Counted from the stretch's first letter, positions 28,264 through 37,250 are shown. The stretch is 64,000 nt of DNA from Lewinellaceae bacterium (GCA_020636045.1 JACJYP010000006.1:62001-126000); one strand, 5' to 3'. The notes: a model not told the origin generated them from the sequence alone. Numbers and translations are program-made.

Positions 28264-28527
28264 TTGCAGTTTTTTGAGGAAGACGCAAAATTGACGAAAG
28301 AGTTGTACGAAAGTTATCCTCAGCATGTAGGGTTCAAAAACGGCCTTGCTGTATCATATTCTCAATTAGGTCGTTTTTACCGGGACAAACAACCCGACAG
28401 CGCAAAAGCGAAGACGTACTTTCAGCAATGTCACCTGCTTTGGGAAGAGCTGGCACAAACCTATCCTGCTTATATCGAGTTTCAGAGAAATCTTGAGTGG
28501 GTGCGTGCGATATTGGATGGCTTGTAA
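28264..28527 (+). pseudogene. C-terminal TPR fragment of the NB-ARC gene
   Basis: Holds the last near-identical unit and the degenerate cap repeat (SQLGRFYRDKQPDSAKAK) and the natural stop codon TAA at 28525-28527. The distance 25233-28527 is 3,295 bases; adding the eight lost bases gives 3,303, exactly 1,101 codons. Confidence 0.75.
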
Positions 28528-28568
28528 TACCGTCGGCGCCACAAAAGTTTTGTGGCGCCGACGGTATT
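28526..28568. terminator. Bidirectional terminator
   Basis: A perfect inverted repeat with 21-bp arms around a single G (AATACCGTCGGCGCCACAAA and its complement), with AAAA/TTTT at the tip. It begins at the NB-ARC stop codon and ends four bases before the stop of the convergent esterase gene. Confidence 0.85.
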
Positions 28569-28571
28569 GGC

Positions 28572-29993
28572 TTACTGTCTTACCAATTTCCCCGACACCC
28601 ATTTGCCACCTTTTTTCCGCAGTTTGACCACGTAAAAGCCGGCGGGCAGGTCGCCCGTCCACAGCGGCTCGCCGCCGGTGATCGTCGTGTCGCGCCAGAG
28701 CGCGCCGTCGGCGCCGAGAACCTGCAGGTCGGCGATTTCGCCGGCGGCCAGGCCCGTGAAGCGCACCCAGGAGCTGCTGGGGTTGGGATAAATCTCGACC
28801 TTTTCGCGTTTTTTCGGCCAGTCCACCGAAGTGACGGCGTTCTGGAACAGCCATTCGTACGCGTCGGGGAATTCGCGCGCCCAGAACCACTCGGCGTGCT
28901 GGCCGTCGGAGGGTACGTACACCAGTTTTTCCGACATCGAAAAGCCTGCGGTCGTCATGGCGTTGGCCACTTCGAGCATGTCCTGCTCCACGTAGTTCGG
29001 CTCGTCGCCGCCGGCGAGGAAGTACACGCGCACGTCGCCCTGTTTGGGGTGCGTGGCCACGTGGTTGGCGGGGTTGTTGCCCGCGAACCAGAACGCCGGC
29101 GAAAAAATGCCCGCTTTGGAGAACACGTCCTGCCGCTCGGAAAGGGCGTACATGGAGATCAGGCCGCCCATGCTGCTGCCCATGATGCCGGTGGTAAGGC
29201 GGTCGGGCAGGGTGCGGTACAGCGAGTCGATGTGCGGCTTGAGGGTATTGGCGATAAACTCGACGTAGGCCGCGCCTTCGCCGCCCTCGTTGTAGTCGGA
29301 ATTGAACCAGGGCGAGTATTCATCGAGGCGGCTGGCGCGCCCGTTGTCGATGCCCACCACGATGCAGCCGTAGTCGCCTTCCTGAAACAACTGGTTCAGC
29401 GATTCGTCCACTTCCCATTCGCCTGAGAAACTGGTGGCCACGTCAAACAGGTTTTGCGCGTCGTGCATGTACAGCACGGGGTATTTTTTGCTCGTCGTCT
29501 GGTAGTCCGGCGGCAGGTAGAGCCATATCCGGCGCTCGCGGTTGAGTTGCGGGATGTAAAAATTGTTGTCGAGCACGAATACATTGGGCGCAGCCGTGGA
29601 ATTGGGGTTGCCGCCCGAGAGGTCTTCCCAGCTCAGAATGCTGATGTCGATCGTTGTGGGCTGGCCGTTGTAGTTGAACACGCGGTCGGGCAGGTAGCCG
29701 CCGCTGGCGTTGCCTTCCACCTTGTCCCAGTTGCCGCGGGTGAATTTGAATTTCACCTCGCCGGCGGGCGGGTTCACGGTAAGCGTGTACTGGCCGCTGC
29801 CGTTGGCGCTGAGGGTCTTGGTCGCGTCGCCGGGGTCCCAGTTGTTGAAGGTGCCCACGGCGTAGATCTGGTCGCCGGGCGGTGTGTTGAAGGGGATGGA
29901 CGTGACGTTGAAGGTGAGTTGCGCCTGTGTTGTCGACAACAGGCCGGTGACAGCCCATACCGTCAGGAGGGCTGTGCGGAGTAGTTTGTTCAT
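28572..29993 (-). CDS. T9SS-exported esterase (enterochelin esterase/EstD-like) with N-terminal starch-binding-type domain
   Basis: 473 residues. Signal peptide to about residue 24 (TTQAQ), then a CBM20/48-like beta-sandwich (VGTFNNWDPGD at 46-56). The alpha/beta hydrolase begins near residue 140 with RRIWLYLPPDY and YPVLYMHDAQNLFD; GSSMGG holds the nucleophile Ser274. The last 75 residues form a type IX sorting domain (EIYPNPSSSWVRF, GFYVVKL, KLVRQ). Enzymes of this build hydrolyse esters on carbohydrates or other small ligands; the carbohydrate-binding fold suggests the former. The product would be exported by the T9SS. Confidence 0.88.
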   Translation of the reverse strand: MNKLLRTALLTVWAVTGLLSTTQAQLTFNVTSIPFNTPPGDQIYAVGTFNNWDPGDATKTLSANGSGQYTLTVNPPAGEVKFKFTRGNWDKVEGNASGGYLPDRVFNYNGQPTTIDISILSWEDLSGGNPNSTAAPNVFVLDNNFYIPQLNRERRIWLYLPPDYQTTSKKYPVLYMHDAQNLFDVATSFSGEWEVDESLNQLFQEGDYGCIVVGIDNGRASRLDEYSPWFNSDYNEGGEGAAYVEFIANTLKPHIDSLYRTLPDRLTTGIMGSSMGGLISMYALSERQDVFSKAGIFSPAFWFAGNNPANHVATHPKQGDVRVYFLAGGDEPNYVEQDMLEVANAMTTAGFSMSEKLVYVPSDGQHAEWFWAREFPDAYEWLFQNAVTSVDWPKKREKVEIYPNPSSSWVRFTGLAAGEIADLQVLGADGALWRDTTITGGEPLWTGDLPAGFYVVKLRKKGGKWVSGKLVRQ

Positions 29994-30214
29994 GTTTGGT
30001 AACCGGTTTTTATAAAAATGTGCAAATATGCCGATGTGATAATGTGCTTGTTTTCAGGCAGTTCGGTTTTGATTGTCCTCAAAATATTGGCAAACTGCCG
30101 TGCTGCACACTTGTTCGCTTTTTCAAAAGCGGCGCAAAATTCCGAAAACTCTGCGGTTTAAGCAGCATTCGGATGCGTTTTTACCTTAATTTGATATGGG
30201 AAGCCCGCCTGTTT

Positions 30215-30790
30215 TCAGAGTACCTTGAAGTAAACATCAGCAAGCGCCAGCATGGCGTCGACGGATCGGAGACGCGCCTGACTATACAGCCCGGATACCT
30301 CTGTAGAGCGCCAGAGGTCCTGCTGTTCACGGAAAAAAAGCGTTAGTTCGGCCGCATCCTGTCGCACCAGCACGTATTCTTTAAATGACGGAATGCTTTG
30401 GTATTCGACGAATTTTTCCCCGCGGTCGTATTTTTCGGAAGAGGGCGACAGGACTTCGAAGATCAGCAGCGGGTTTACGATGGCCTCTACTACCCCTTCT
30501 GCTACTTCCGGCGTTTCTGCCACGACTACGGCGTCGGGGTATAAATAATAGTTGTACCTGGGCAGATAGATCTTTTGATCGCTGCCAAAGGCTTCAAACC
30601 GCTCCTCTTTGGAAAAAAGGTTCGACAAACTCGTCAGGAGATTCCTGACGATCCGGTTATGGGAAATACTGGCTCCAGCCCCAGGTTCTATGGTTCCGTT
30701 ATAATAGGCGTACTTCTCCCCGGATTGCCGCTCTGCCTCCAGATACTCGGCCGGCGTATATTTCCGGGTGCTTGCTGCCGGAGTGGTCAT
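30215..30790 (-). CDS. Uma2 family (DUF820) putative restriction-endonuclease-fold protein
   Basis: 191 residues from ATG 30790 (MTTPAASTRKYTPAEYLEAE). PDAVVV and FEVLSPSSEKYDRGEKFVEY carry the PD-(D/E)xK nuclease pattern of the family. Uma2 proteins are abundant in Cyanobacteria and some Bacteroidota; their biological role is unknown. The promoter (30809-30839) overlaps the start of the divergent NUDIX gene. Confidence 0.85.
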   Translation of the reverse strand: MTTPAASTRKYTPAEYLEAERQSGEKYAYYNGTIEPGAGASISHNRIVRNLLTSLSNLFSKEERFEAFGSDQKIYLPRYNYYLYPDAVVVAETPEVAEGVVEAIVNPLLIFEVLSPSSEKYDRGEKFVEYQSIPSFKEYVLVRQDAAELTLFFREQQDLWRSTEVSGLYSQARLRSVDAMLALADVYFKVL

Positions 30791-30808
30791 GGATTTCGAT
30801 ATTTGCCA

Positions 30809-30839
30809 CAAAATTAATCAAATGCCCTTTCAATTCAAA
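30809..30839 (-). promoter_or_regulatory. Promoter TTTG-N19-TAATTTTG, minus strand
   Basis: Read on the minus strand, TTTG (30839-30836) and TAATTTTG (30816-30809) are 19 bases apart, an ideal Bacteroidota promoter. It lies 19 bases before the Uma2 start and overlaps the first codons of the divergent NUDIX gene, so the two genes may interfere. Confidence 0.55.
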
Positions 30840-31412
30840 GGTCGCGGACCCGACCTGCATCCCAACCCCTGGAAGACAATTTCCCGCCAGATTACGTACG
30901 AAAACCCCTGGATATGCGTCGAGCACCGCGAAGTGATCAACCCCTCCGGCGGGGAAGGCATTTACGGGCTGGTGCATTTTAAAAACACGGCCATCGGCAT
31001 CATTCCGATCGACGAGGAAGGTTATACCTGGCTGGTGGGGCAGTACCGGTACGCCCTGGAGCGCTACTCCTGGGAGATCCCCGAAGGCGGCGGCCCGGTC
31101 GGCACCGACCCGCTCGAATCGGCAAAACGCGAACTGATCGAAGAGACCGGCATCCGCGCTGCGCGCTGGACGCCCCTGCTCGAAATGCATACCACCAATT
31201 CGGTGACCGACGAGTACGGCGTGGCCTATGTGGCGCAGGAACTCAGCTTCGGCGCCGCGCAGCCGGAAGAGACCGAACAACTGCAAATTCGCCGCCTTCC
31301 GTTCCATGAAGCGGTGGCTATGGTGATGGGCGGCGAGATCACCGACGTGTTCTCAATGGTGGCCCTTCTGAAGGCGGCAGAATGGCACAGAACGGGCGCG
31401 TTGACATTTTAA
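30822..31412 (+). CDS. NUDIX hydrolase, ADP-ribose pyrophosphatase-like
   Basis: 196 residues from ATG 30822. The Nudix box is GGGPVGTDPLESAKRELIEE plus TGI: the REL-x-EE-x-G-I core is intact, but the usual Glu seven residues in is Thr. WEIPEGGGP before the box and VGQYRYAL are typical of ADP-ribose or related nucleotide-sugar pyrophosphatases. It starts only 32 bases from the divergent Uma2 gene. Confidence 0.9.
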   Translation: MPFQFKGRGPDLHPNPWKTISRQITYENPWICVEHREVINPSGGEGIYGLVHFKNTAIGIIPIDEEGYTWLVGQYRYALERYSWEIPEGGGPVGTDPLESAKRELIEETGIRAARWTPLLEMHTTNSVTDEYGVAYVAQELSFGAAQPEETEQLQIRRLPFHEAVAMVMGGEITDVFSMVALLKAAEWHRTGALTF

Positions 31413-31450
31413 AAACAATTCATTAAGTGACTGATGGTATTTTTTGGCGT

Positions 31451-31458
31451 TACATTTG
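31451..31458 (+). promoter_or_regulatory. -7 promoter box TACATTTG
   Basis: TACATTTG fits TAnnTTTG and lies 40 bases before the mltA-like start. No TTTG is seen at the expected -33 spacing. Confidence 0.4.
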
Positions 31459-31498
31459 TTAAGATTTAAATGGGCTGCATAAACCCCCACACAAGAAT

Positions 31499-32605
31499 AT
31501 GCTGCTATCCAAACGATTAGTCATCTTTGATTTTGCACTCCTAATAACCTGTTTTTCAGTATTTTGGATCGGAAAATCTGCCTCAGGATCCAACCTCACG
31601 GAAGCCGGAATGGGCATCCCGTTCAAGATTCCGTACACCGCCGAAGCGGCTGAAAATGCCGAAAAAGCGAGCCCTGCTCTCCCTGAAGCGCCCAAAACGG
31701 CGCCGGTGGAAGTGGAGGTTTCCGAATCCGGTCACACAGAGCGCAAACTCTCTTCGTCTATCCTCATACCCGGTCATCCCGATACGATCCCGTACCTCGC
31801 ATTCGACCCCGACATGCTCAAAGCCATGTACGAGCAGGCCAATTACCTGCGCCGGAAAGATGTGAAGGAGCACACCCGCTCCGGGATCAGCAAAGACGAT
31901 ATGCTGCGCACCGTCGAACTGCTGCAAAACGTACAGTTGCTCGACCCCAGCGTGCTGCTGACCACTTTTGATTTTTACGGCGTCAATACCGATCTCAAGA
32001 AAGATCGCGTCCGCATGACCGGTTATTATACGCCGGTGATCCGCGCCAGCCGCGTCCAGACATCCGAATTTCCGGTGCCGATGTACAAACGGCCCGATTC
32101 GAATGTGCCCAACCGCGCCGCCATCGAGGCGGGCGCTCTGGAAGGCCGTGGCATGGAACTGGCCTGGCTGCGCAGTAAAAAGGAACTCGCCAATGCGCAA
32201 CTGCAAGGCAACTGCCTCGTGGAATTTCCCGACGGCAAGCGCCAGCATTTCGGCTTCGGCGGTTCTGTGAAAGGCAAGGGCGGTCGCTACGTGTTTTTTA
32301 CGCCGGTCGACGACCAGGTGCTCGGTTGCGGGTTTTTCCCGCTGACCGCGGGTTATTCGGTCGCCGTCGATCCGCGCTACATTCCCATCGGCAGTACCCT
32401 GCTGGCGGAGTTGCCCAATATCGATCCTTCCGGTAAACTGCTGGGTTACACCTACCGCATTATCTTTGCCCAGGATCGGGGCGGCGCCATTCTGACGACC
32501 AAGCGCATGGACCTGTACTGCGGTATCGGCAAGCAAGGCCTTCAGGAGGCCCGCAAGATCAACCGGTACGGCAGGCTTTGGCTCATGTTGCCCAAAGAGC
32601 GTTAA
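31499..32605 (+). CDS. mltA: MltA-type membrane-bound lytic murein transglycosylase
   Basis: 368 residues. N-terminal hydrophobic helix (residues 8-25), a linker, then the MltA domain: TGYYTPVI, the Gly-rich FGFGGSVKGKGG and, at the end, the 3D domain with VAVDPRYIPIGS, AQDRGGAI and MDLYCGIG. The Asp in the AQDRGGAI/MDLYCG part is the catalytic acid of the family. The enzyme cuts the glycan strand of peptidoglycan to give 1,6-anhydro-muropeptides in the periplasm. It is 35 bases upstream of an acyltransferase gene on the same strand. Confidence 0.9.
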   Translation: MLLSKRLVIFDFALLITCFSVFWIGKSASGSNLTEAGMGIPFKIPYTAEAAENAEKASPALPEAPKTAPVEVEVSESGHTERKLSSSILIPGHPDTIPYLAFDPDMLKAMYEQANYLRRKDVKEHTRSGISKDDMLRTVELLQNVQLLDPSVLLTTFDFYGVNTDLKKDRVRMTGYYTPVIRASRVQTSEFPVPMYKRPDSNVPNRAAIEAGALEGRGMELAWLRSKKELANAQLQGNCLVEFPDGKRQHFGFGGSVKGKGGRYVFFTPVDDQVLGCGFFPLTAGYSVAVDPRYIPIGSTLLAELPNIDPSGKLLGYTYRIIFAQDRGGAILTTKRMDLYCGIGKQGLQEARKINRYGRLWLMLPKER

Positions 32606-32640
32606 ACACACCGCAGACGCCTCCGGTCTCCAATTTGCTC

Positions 32641-33534
32641 ATGATCGGATACCTTACCCTGCGCCTTGTCGCGGAACTCTTTCGCTTTATCCCTTTTCGG
32701 GTTGTTTACCTGCTGTCCGACGGTATGGCTTTCCTGCTGTACCACGTGGTCGGCTACCGCAAAAAAGTCGTGTATGGCAACCTGCGCCGCGCTTTCCCTG
32801 AAAAAAGCGATGCGGAGATCCGGGCGATCGCCCGCGACTTTTACCACAACCTCATGGATATGACGCTTGAAAGCATCAAGACCTACACGGCCCCGCTCAA
32901 GGAGATACATCGCCGCTGTCCAACGGTAAATCCCGAATTACTCAACCGCTTTCTCGACAAAGGGCAGTCCGTCATCCTCACGGGCAGCCATTATGGCAAC
33001 TGGGAATATTCCGGCCTGACCATGCCGCCCGATTTTCACGGCGCCACGATCACTGCTTTCAAGCAGATCAAAAACAAATACCTCGATCGCTACGTCAACC
33101 AAAGCCGCAGCCGCACCGGAATGGAACTGGTAAGTATGGACGACCTGTTTCGCACCATGCGCCGCCGGGCAGGCGAGCCCGCCGTGTACCTCCTGCTGGC
33201 CGACCAGTCGCCTTCGAGTCGTAAAAGTGCGCATTGGGTGGATCTTCTGGGCGTCGATACCGCCTCACTGCCCGGCGCCGACGTGCTGTCCCGCAAATTC
33301 AACTACCCGGTGCTGTACTACCATATTATGCCCGTTCGGAGAGGCTTTTATGAGATCACGTTTTCGCTGATCTGCGAAAACCCCGCGGAAATGGGCGAGA
33401 TGGAGATCACGCGCCGTTATACGAAGGTGCTCGAAGCCGATGTTCGGGCGAAACCTGAGCACTGGCTCTGGAGCCACAAGCGCTGGAAGATCAGCCGGGA
33501 GGAACAGCCGGCAGCACAAAAAACGGCGCCCTGA
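32641..33534 (+). CDS. LpxL/HtrB-type lysophospholipid (lipid A) acyltransferase
   Basis: 297 residues from ATG 32641; the earlier in-frame ATG at 32578 overlaps the mltA gene. N-terminal membrane helix, then SHYGNWEYSG with the HX4E catalytic pair, LADQSPSS, and PVLYYHIMP. The last 20 residues contain HWLWSHKRWK, typical of late acyltransferases of lipid A. It should add a secondary acyl chain to lipid A at the inner membrane. Ends before a strong terminator. Confidence 0.9.
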   Translation: MIGYLTLRLVAELFRFIPFRVVYLLSDGMAFLLYHVVGYRKKVVYGNLRRAFPEKSDAEIRAIARDFYHNLMDMTLESIKTYTAPLKEIHRRCPTVNPELLNRFLDKGQSVILTGSHYGNWEYSGLTMPPDFHGATITAFKQIKNKYLDRYVNQSRSRTGMELVSMDDLFRTMRRRAGEPAVYLLLADQSPSSRKSAHWVDLLGVDTASLPGADVLSRKFNYPVLYYHIMPVRRGFYEITFSLICENPAEMGEMEITRRYTKVLEADVRAKPEHWLWSHKRWKISREEQPAAQKTAP

Positions 33535-33552
33535 CCGACCAAAAATTCGCTC

Positions 33553-33605
33553 AAAAATCAAAACGGCCCGCGTTCGATCGTCGAACGCGGGCCGTTTTGA
33601 TTTTT
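33553..33605. terminator. Bidirectional terminator
   Basis: Perfect inverted repeat with 25-bp arms and a 3-base loop (AAAATCAAAACGGCCCGCGT side and its complement), ending in TTTTT on both strands. It separates the convergent acyltransferase and SprB-repeat genes. Confidence 0.9.
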
Positions 33606-33618
33606 ACGAAAACACCTT

Positions 33619-36600
33619 CTATATCTTCGTGATCTTGTACGTTTTTACCTCGCCGTTGCTGAAACGCACCCGCGCCATATACAGGCCTGCGGGCAGGTTT
33701 TCTACCGGCAATTCCTCATAGATCAGGGTGCCCTGTTTGATCGTGAGGGTGTGCAGTACATCGCCGCCGGTATTGATAATGCTGACATCGATATCAGCGT
33801 CATACGCTTGTATGTTCTTGATGGTCAACACCTTTGAAACGGGGTTGGGGAAAATGTCCACCGTTCCGGTGAGCGGAATATCAAGTTGCAGCGAGCGGAT
33901 CTGTGAGTAACTGGCCACACCCATGGCATCCAGGCGCTTGACGCGGTAATGGTTCATGCCACTCGCGGGCGTCTGGTGCGTTACCGTGTAGTGGTTCGGC
34001 TTCGTAGCGTCGTGTTTGCCCATCACGGTCAGGGCGTCGTTCCACACGACCTTGTCCGTCGAATGCTCCACGACATACATGTAGGGCGCCGTTTCGGGCA
34101 GGGTGGTGGTCCACTCGATGATCACAGTCGAATGCCCGGCCACGCGTGCGTTGAGGTCCATGGTGAAATCTTCACAGCCAGGCGAGCCGGCGGGCTGCAC
34201 CGTGATCGTGATGATATTCGACTCCAGGAATGTGACGCAACCTTCGCGGCGCGCGCAGCGCATGAAGTACGAGGTCTGGGAAAGCGGCCCGGGCTGGTAA
34301 GTCTCGTTGGTAGCGCCGGGGATGGCCACCCAGGTCGGCGGCGCGGGGCCCATTTGCAGGAGTTGCAGCCACTGATATTCGATGGGGCCGCTGCCTCCGG
34401 AGGGCGACTGCACGTTGTACAGCAGAGCCGGGGTGTCGCCTTCGCAGATCGTCTGGTTGCAGCAGACCACGCCGGCATTCAGCACGTTGTCGCAGAAAAT
34501 ATGGATACCGGCATCCACGCAGAGGTTGTCGCCCTGCCCCGGCATGATGGTGAACGGCGCCGTTTTGCCGTTTGACTTGGCGTCGCTGTCCGCGCAGTCA
34601 TTGTTGACTTTGTCCTTGTCCGTAAACTCATACCCAGCCGGCAAGGCGCCGAACATGACGATGTAGGTGCCCGGAAGCACGCAATCGAACAGATATTTGC
34701 CGTTGGCATCCGTACCCGTCGAATCGACCATTTCATCGTCGGGTGTCTCGAACTGGCCGTCGGGCCCGGCCGTCATCAGCATGACCGAAATACCGGGCAC
34801 GCCCGACTCCAGGGGGTGCTGCGCGCCGTTCTGGTCGTCGTCGTACCAAACGTAGTCGCCGACCTTGATGCCGCCGCTGTTGATCTGACCGATCGTTACC
34901 GATGCAGTGCCTGTGCATCCGTTGGCGTCGGTGACGGTGACGCTGTGGGCGCCGGCAGCCAGGTCGGTTGCCGTAGCGTTTGTTTCATTGTTGTCCCATA
35001 AATAACTGAAGGGGCTGCTGCCGCCGCTGCTGATGGTCGCCGTAGCGCTGCCGGGCTGGCTGCAATTGGCGTCAACGGCGCCGGTGATCGTAACGGTTGG
35101 CGGCGTAACGGCGTCGATCGTGATCGTGATGGAGGCCGTGCAACCGGTCGAGTCGGTTACCGTGAGTGAATAATCTCCGGCGCTCAGTCCGTCGAGCATG
35201 GCCGTCATGGCGCCGTTGTCCCAAAGAAATTCATATGGCGAGGTTCCGCCGCTTACTCCGATGGTGACGGAGCCGCTGTTACCGTCGCAGCCTTCGTTGC
35301 CGATCGAATCAACCGTCAGTTCCGGGGTGCCCGTCTGTTCGATGGTCACGTTGGCCGCTGACGAGCAGCCTGCCGAATCAGTGACGGTCACGCTGTGCAT
35401 GCCGGCGCTCAGGCCGGTCGCCAGTGCAGTCATTTGTCCGTCGTCCCAGAGATAGGTATAGGGAGGCGTACCGCCCGTGGCATTTGCCTGGGCGCTGCCG
35501 CCGGTGGTGCAGGTCGCGTTGCTGATCACATCGATGGTTACCTCGGGCCCCTGGTCCTGGCCGACGTTCACCTCGGAAGTGGCGATACAGCCCTTTTCAT
35601 CGGTGACGGTGACGGAATGCGGCCCGGCGCCCAGGTTGGTCGCCAGCGCGGTCGTCTGACCATTGTCCCAGAGATATTCGTAATCTCCCGAACCTCCTGT
35701 GGCGCTCACCTCGGCGCTGCCGCCGATCGCACAGGTGGCGTTGGCGACTACGCTTGCCGAAGCCTCCAGCGTCGGCGCGAGCGGAATATTGGCAGATGCA
35801 TCATCGCCGCAGCCGGAGTTGATATCCGACACCGTTACACTGTGGATACCGACGGTCAGGTTGGTGGCGGTTGCCGTCGTCTGGCCGTTGTCCCAGAGAT
35901 ATGTATAACTGCCCGAACCGTTCGTGACGACTGCCATGGCATCGCCGCCGACGGTGCAGCCGGCTCCGTTCAGAATGCTTACCTGTACCATCAGGCTGTC
36001 GGAAGTGCTGCCGATCGTCACATCGGACGAGCAGATGCAATCATTGGCATCGGTCACGGTCACACCATAATCGCCCGGCGGGGCGGTGATGGTAAACGTC
36101 GTTTCGCCATTGCTCCACATCACGGAGTAGGGTGGAGTGCCGCCTGTAGGGTCTACGGATGCCGTGCCGGCTCCGCCGCAGGCGCCCGGGGTCGAAGTGG
36201 CTTCGCAGTTTATTTGAGCGGGTTCGCTGATCGTAACATCGATAAAATTGTCGCAGCCGTTGGAATCGGTAACGGTCACCGAATAGTCGCCGGGTTCGAG
36301 ATCGAACACATCGGCCGTCATGGCGCCGTTGCTCCACTGGTAGGTATAGGGCGGTGTGCCCGACATGGCGCTGACGTGTGCAAATCCGTTGTTAAGACCA
36401 AAACAGCTCACATCGACCGTGCTGTCCATCAGCCAGATGCCTTCATCCCAGAAATAGACCGTTGCGCTGCCCGAGGTGGTGCAGCCTTTCATGTCGGTAA
36501 CGGTAACGGTGTAGGTGCCTGCAGGCAGGCCGGTGATCTGGGCGGTGGTGCCGCCATTGCTCCACAAGTAGGTGTAGGGTGGAGAGCCGCCAAATGGAAC

Positions 36601-36996
36601 GGCCGTCGCTTTTCCGTCGGGGGCGATGCCGCAGATCTGGCTTTCGCCATATACCTGCACACCCAGGGGGGCAGGTTGCGTGATCATTGCCATGCCGGTA
36701 GCCGTATTCTGGGCAGCGTCGGTGACAGTGACGGTGTAGGTGCCGGCGGCCAGGCCGGTGATCTGGGCGGTGGCGCCGCCATTGCTCCATAAGTATGAAT
36801 ATGGCTCTTGCCCGCCGGTGGCCATCGCCGTAGCGCTGCCGTTGGGTGTTCCGAAACAAGAGATATTCGTATGGGTGACTTCAACAGATAGTTGCGCCGG
36901 CAACAGGGCCGGAGCCAGGAAGAACAGAACCAGTAATCCGCACAAATTCAATCTGGCGCTTGTCTGGTACAAGTGGTAAATGCACGCTTTTCCCAT
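33619..36996 (-). CDS. SprB-repeat surface protein with SdrD-B-like and T9SS sorting domains
   Basis: 1,125 residues. Signal peptide to about 35. Residues 36-690 hold nine SprB-type repeats of about 70 residues (pattern PYTYLWSNG, then AGTYTVTVTD and GC). Next is a Cna/SdrD-B-like domain (GDYVWYDDDQNGAQ, GKYLFDCVLPGTY), an Ig-like part, a fibronectin-like part, and a type IX sorting domain (DIFPNPVSKVLTI, GLYMARV, YKITKI). SprB-type repeats are found in the gliding adhesin of Flavobacterium; here the short repeat number suggests a surface adhesin rather than a full gliding filament. Export would need the T9SS, whose SprE is in this window. Confidence 0.92.
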   Translation of the reverse strand: MGKACIYHLYQTSARLNLCGLLVLFFLAPALLPAQLSVEVTHTNISCFGTPNGSATAMATGGQEPYSYLWSNGGATAQITGLAAGTYTVTVTDAAQNTATGMAMITQPAPLGVQVYGESQICGIAPDGKATAVPFGGSPPYTYLWSNGGTTAQITGLPAGTYTVTVTDMKGCTTSGSATVYFWDEGIWLMDSTVDVSCFGLNNGFAHVSAMSGTPPYTYQWSNGAMTADVFDLEPGDYSVTVTDSNGCDNFIDVTISEPAQINCEATSTPGACGGAGTASVDPTGGTPPYSVMWSNGETTFTITAPPGDYGVTVTDANDCICSSDVTIGSTSDSLMVQVSILNGAGCTVGGDAMAVVTNGSGSYTYLWDNGQTTATATNLTVGIHSVTVSDINSGCGDDASANIPLAPTLEASASVVANATCAIGGSAEVSATGGSGDYEYLWDNGQTTALATNLGAGPHSVTVTDEKGCIATSEVNVGQDQGPEVTIDVISNATCTTGGSAQANATGGTPPYTYLWDDGQMTALATGLSAGMHSVTVTDSAGCSSAANVTIEQTGTPELTVDSIGNEGCDGNSGSVTIGVSGGTSPYEFLWDNGAMTAMLDGLSAGDYSLTVTDSTGCTASITITIDAVTPPTVTITGAVDANCSQPGSATATISSGGSSPFSYLWDNNETNATATDLAAGAHSVTVTDANGCTGTASVTIGQINSGGIKVGDYVWYDDDQNGAQHPLESGVPGISVMLMTAGPDGQFETPDDEMVDSTGTDANGKYLFDCVLPGTYIVMFGALPAGYEFTDKDKVNNDCADSDAKSNGKTAPFTIMPGQGDNLCVDAGIHIFCDNVLNAGVVCCNQTICEGDTPALLYNVQSPSGGSGPIEYQWLQLLQMGPAPPTWVAIPGATNETYQPGPLSQTSYFMRCARREGCVTFLESNIITITVQPAGSPGCEDFTMDLNARVAGHSTVIIEWTTTLPETAPYMYVVEHSTDKVVWNDALTVMGKHDATKPNHYTVTHQTPASGMNHYRVKRLDAMGVASYSQIRSLQLDIPLTGTVDIFPNPVSKVLTIKNIQAYDADIDVSIINTGGDVLHTLTIKQGTLIYEELPVENLPAGLYMARVRFSNGEVKTYKITKI

Positions 36997-37250
36997 GGGA
37001 ATTGATCAAGGATTTAGAAAAAAACCGGTTTTGGAAATGGAACTGGATTAGAAGCAGAATAATAAGAGGCTACCTGAGTAAAGTAACCTGAATATCTTTT
37101 CTGACGGGCGTGTGGATTGAAAAATGGCGGGAAAACATTCGCATTGCGCGTGACAAAAATAGTCTTTTAATGCATTGACGCGGAATATTGCCGCGCATTT
37201 TTTAACATGAAACTGCCGTAGTGTCGCTTATATTACCCTTTATGATACCG
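36997..37250. other. AT-rich intergenic region
   Basis: Lies upstream of the SprB-repeat gene and downstream of the haloperoxidase-like gene, both on the minus strand. It should hold the promoter of the SprB-repeat gene, but no clear TAnnTTTG box is seen. Confidence 0.4.

Larger units (their letters stand above)
26643..28362 (+). repeat. Twelve 144-bp TPR-coding tandem repeats
   Basis: Equivalent codons start at 26643, 26787, 26929, 27073, 27217, 27361, 27503, 27645, 27789, 27932, 28076 and 28219, with a degenerate last unit at 28363. The period is 144 bases except where it is 142 or 143, and those shortfalls equal the missing homopolymer bases. Two main unit types alternate: one with FEQYNQLEKELHSAYPQ, one with FEEETVLFQALYESYPQ. 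The near-identity at DNA level shows recent amplification or gene conversion. Confidence 0.93.

Noticed and set aside
25233..28527. Programmed ribosomal frameshifting across the TPR array
   Set aside because: Eight breaks would each need a shift in the same direction at three different kinds of run, without stimulatory structures; too inefficient to make a protein.
29994..30346. 116-codon plus-strand frame after the esterase gene
   Set aside because: Overlaps the 3' end of the Uma2 gene and shows no domain, signal or coding bias like its neighbours.
35395..36792. 465-codon plus-strand frame opposite the SprB-repeat gene
   Set aside because: Its repeats are mirror images of the SprB repeats, with no domain of its own.
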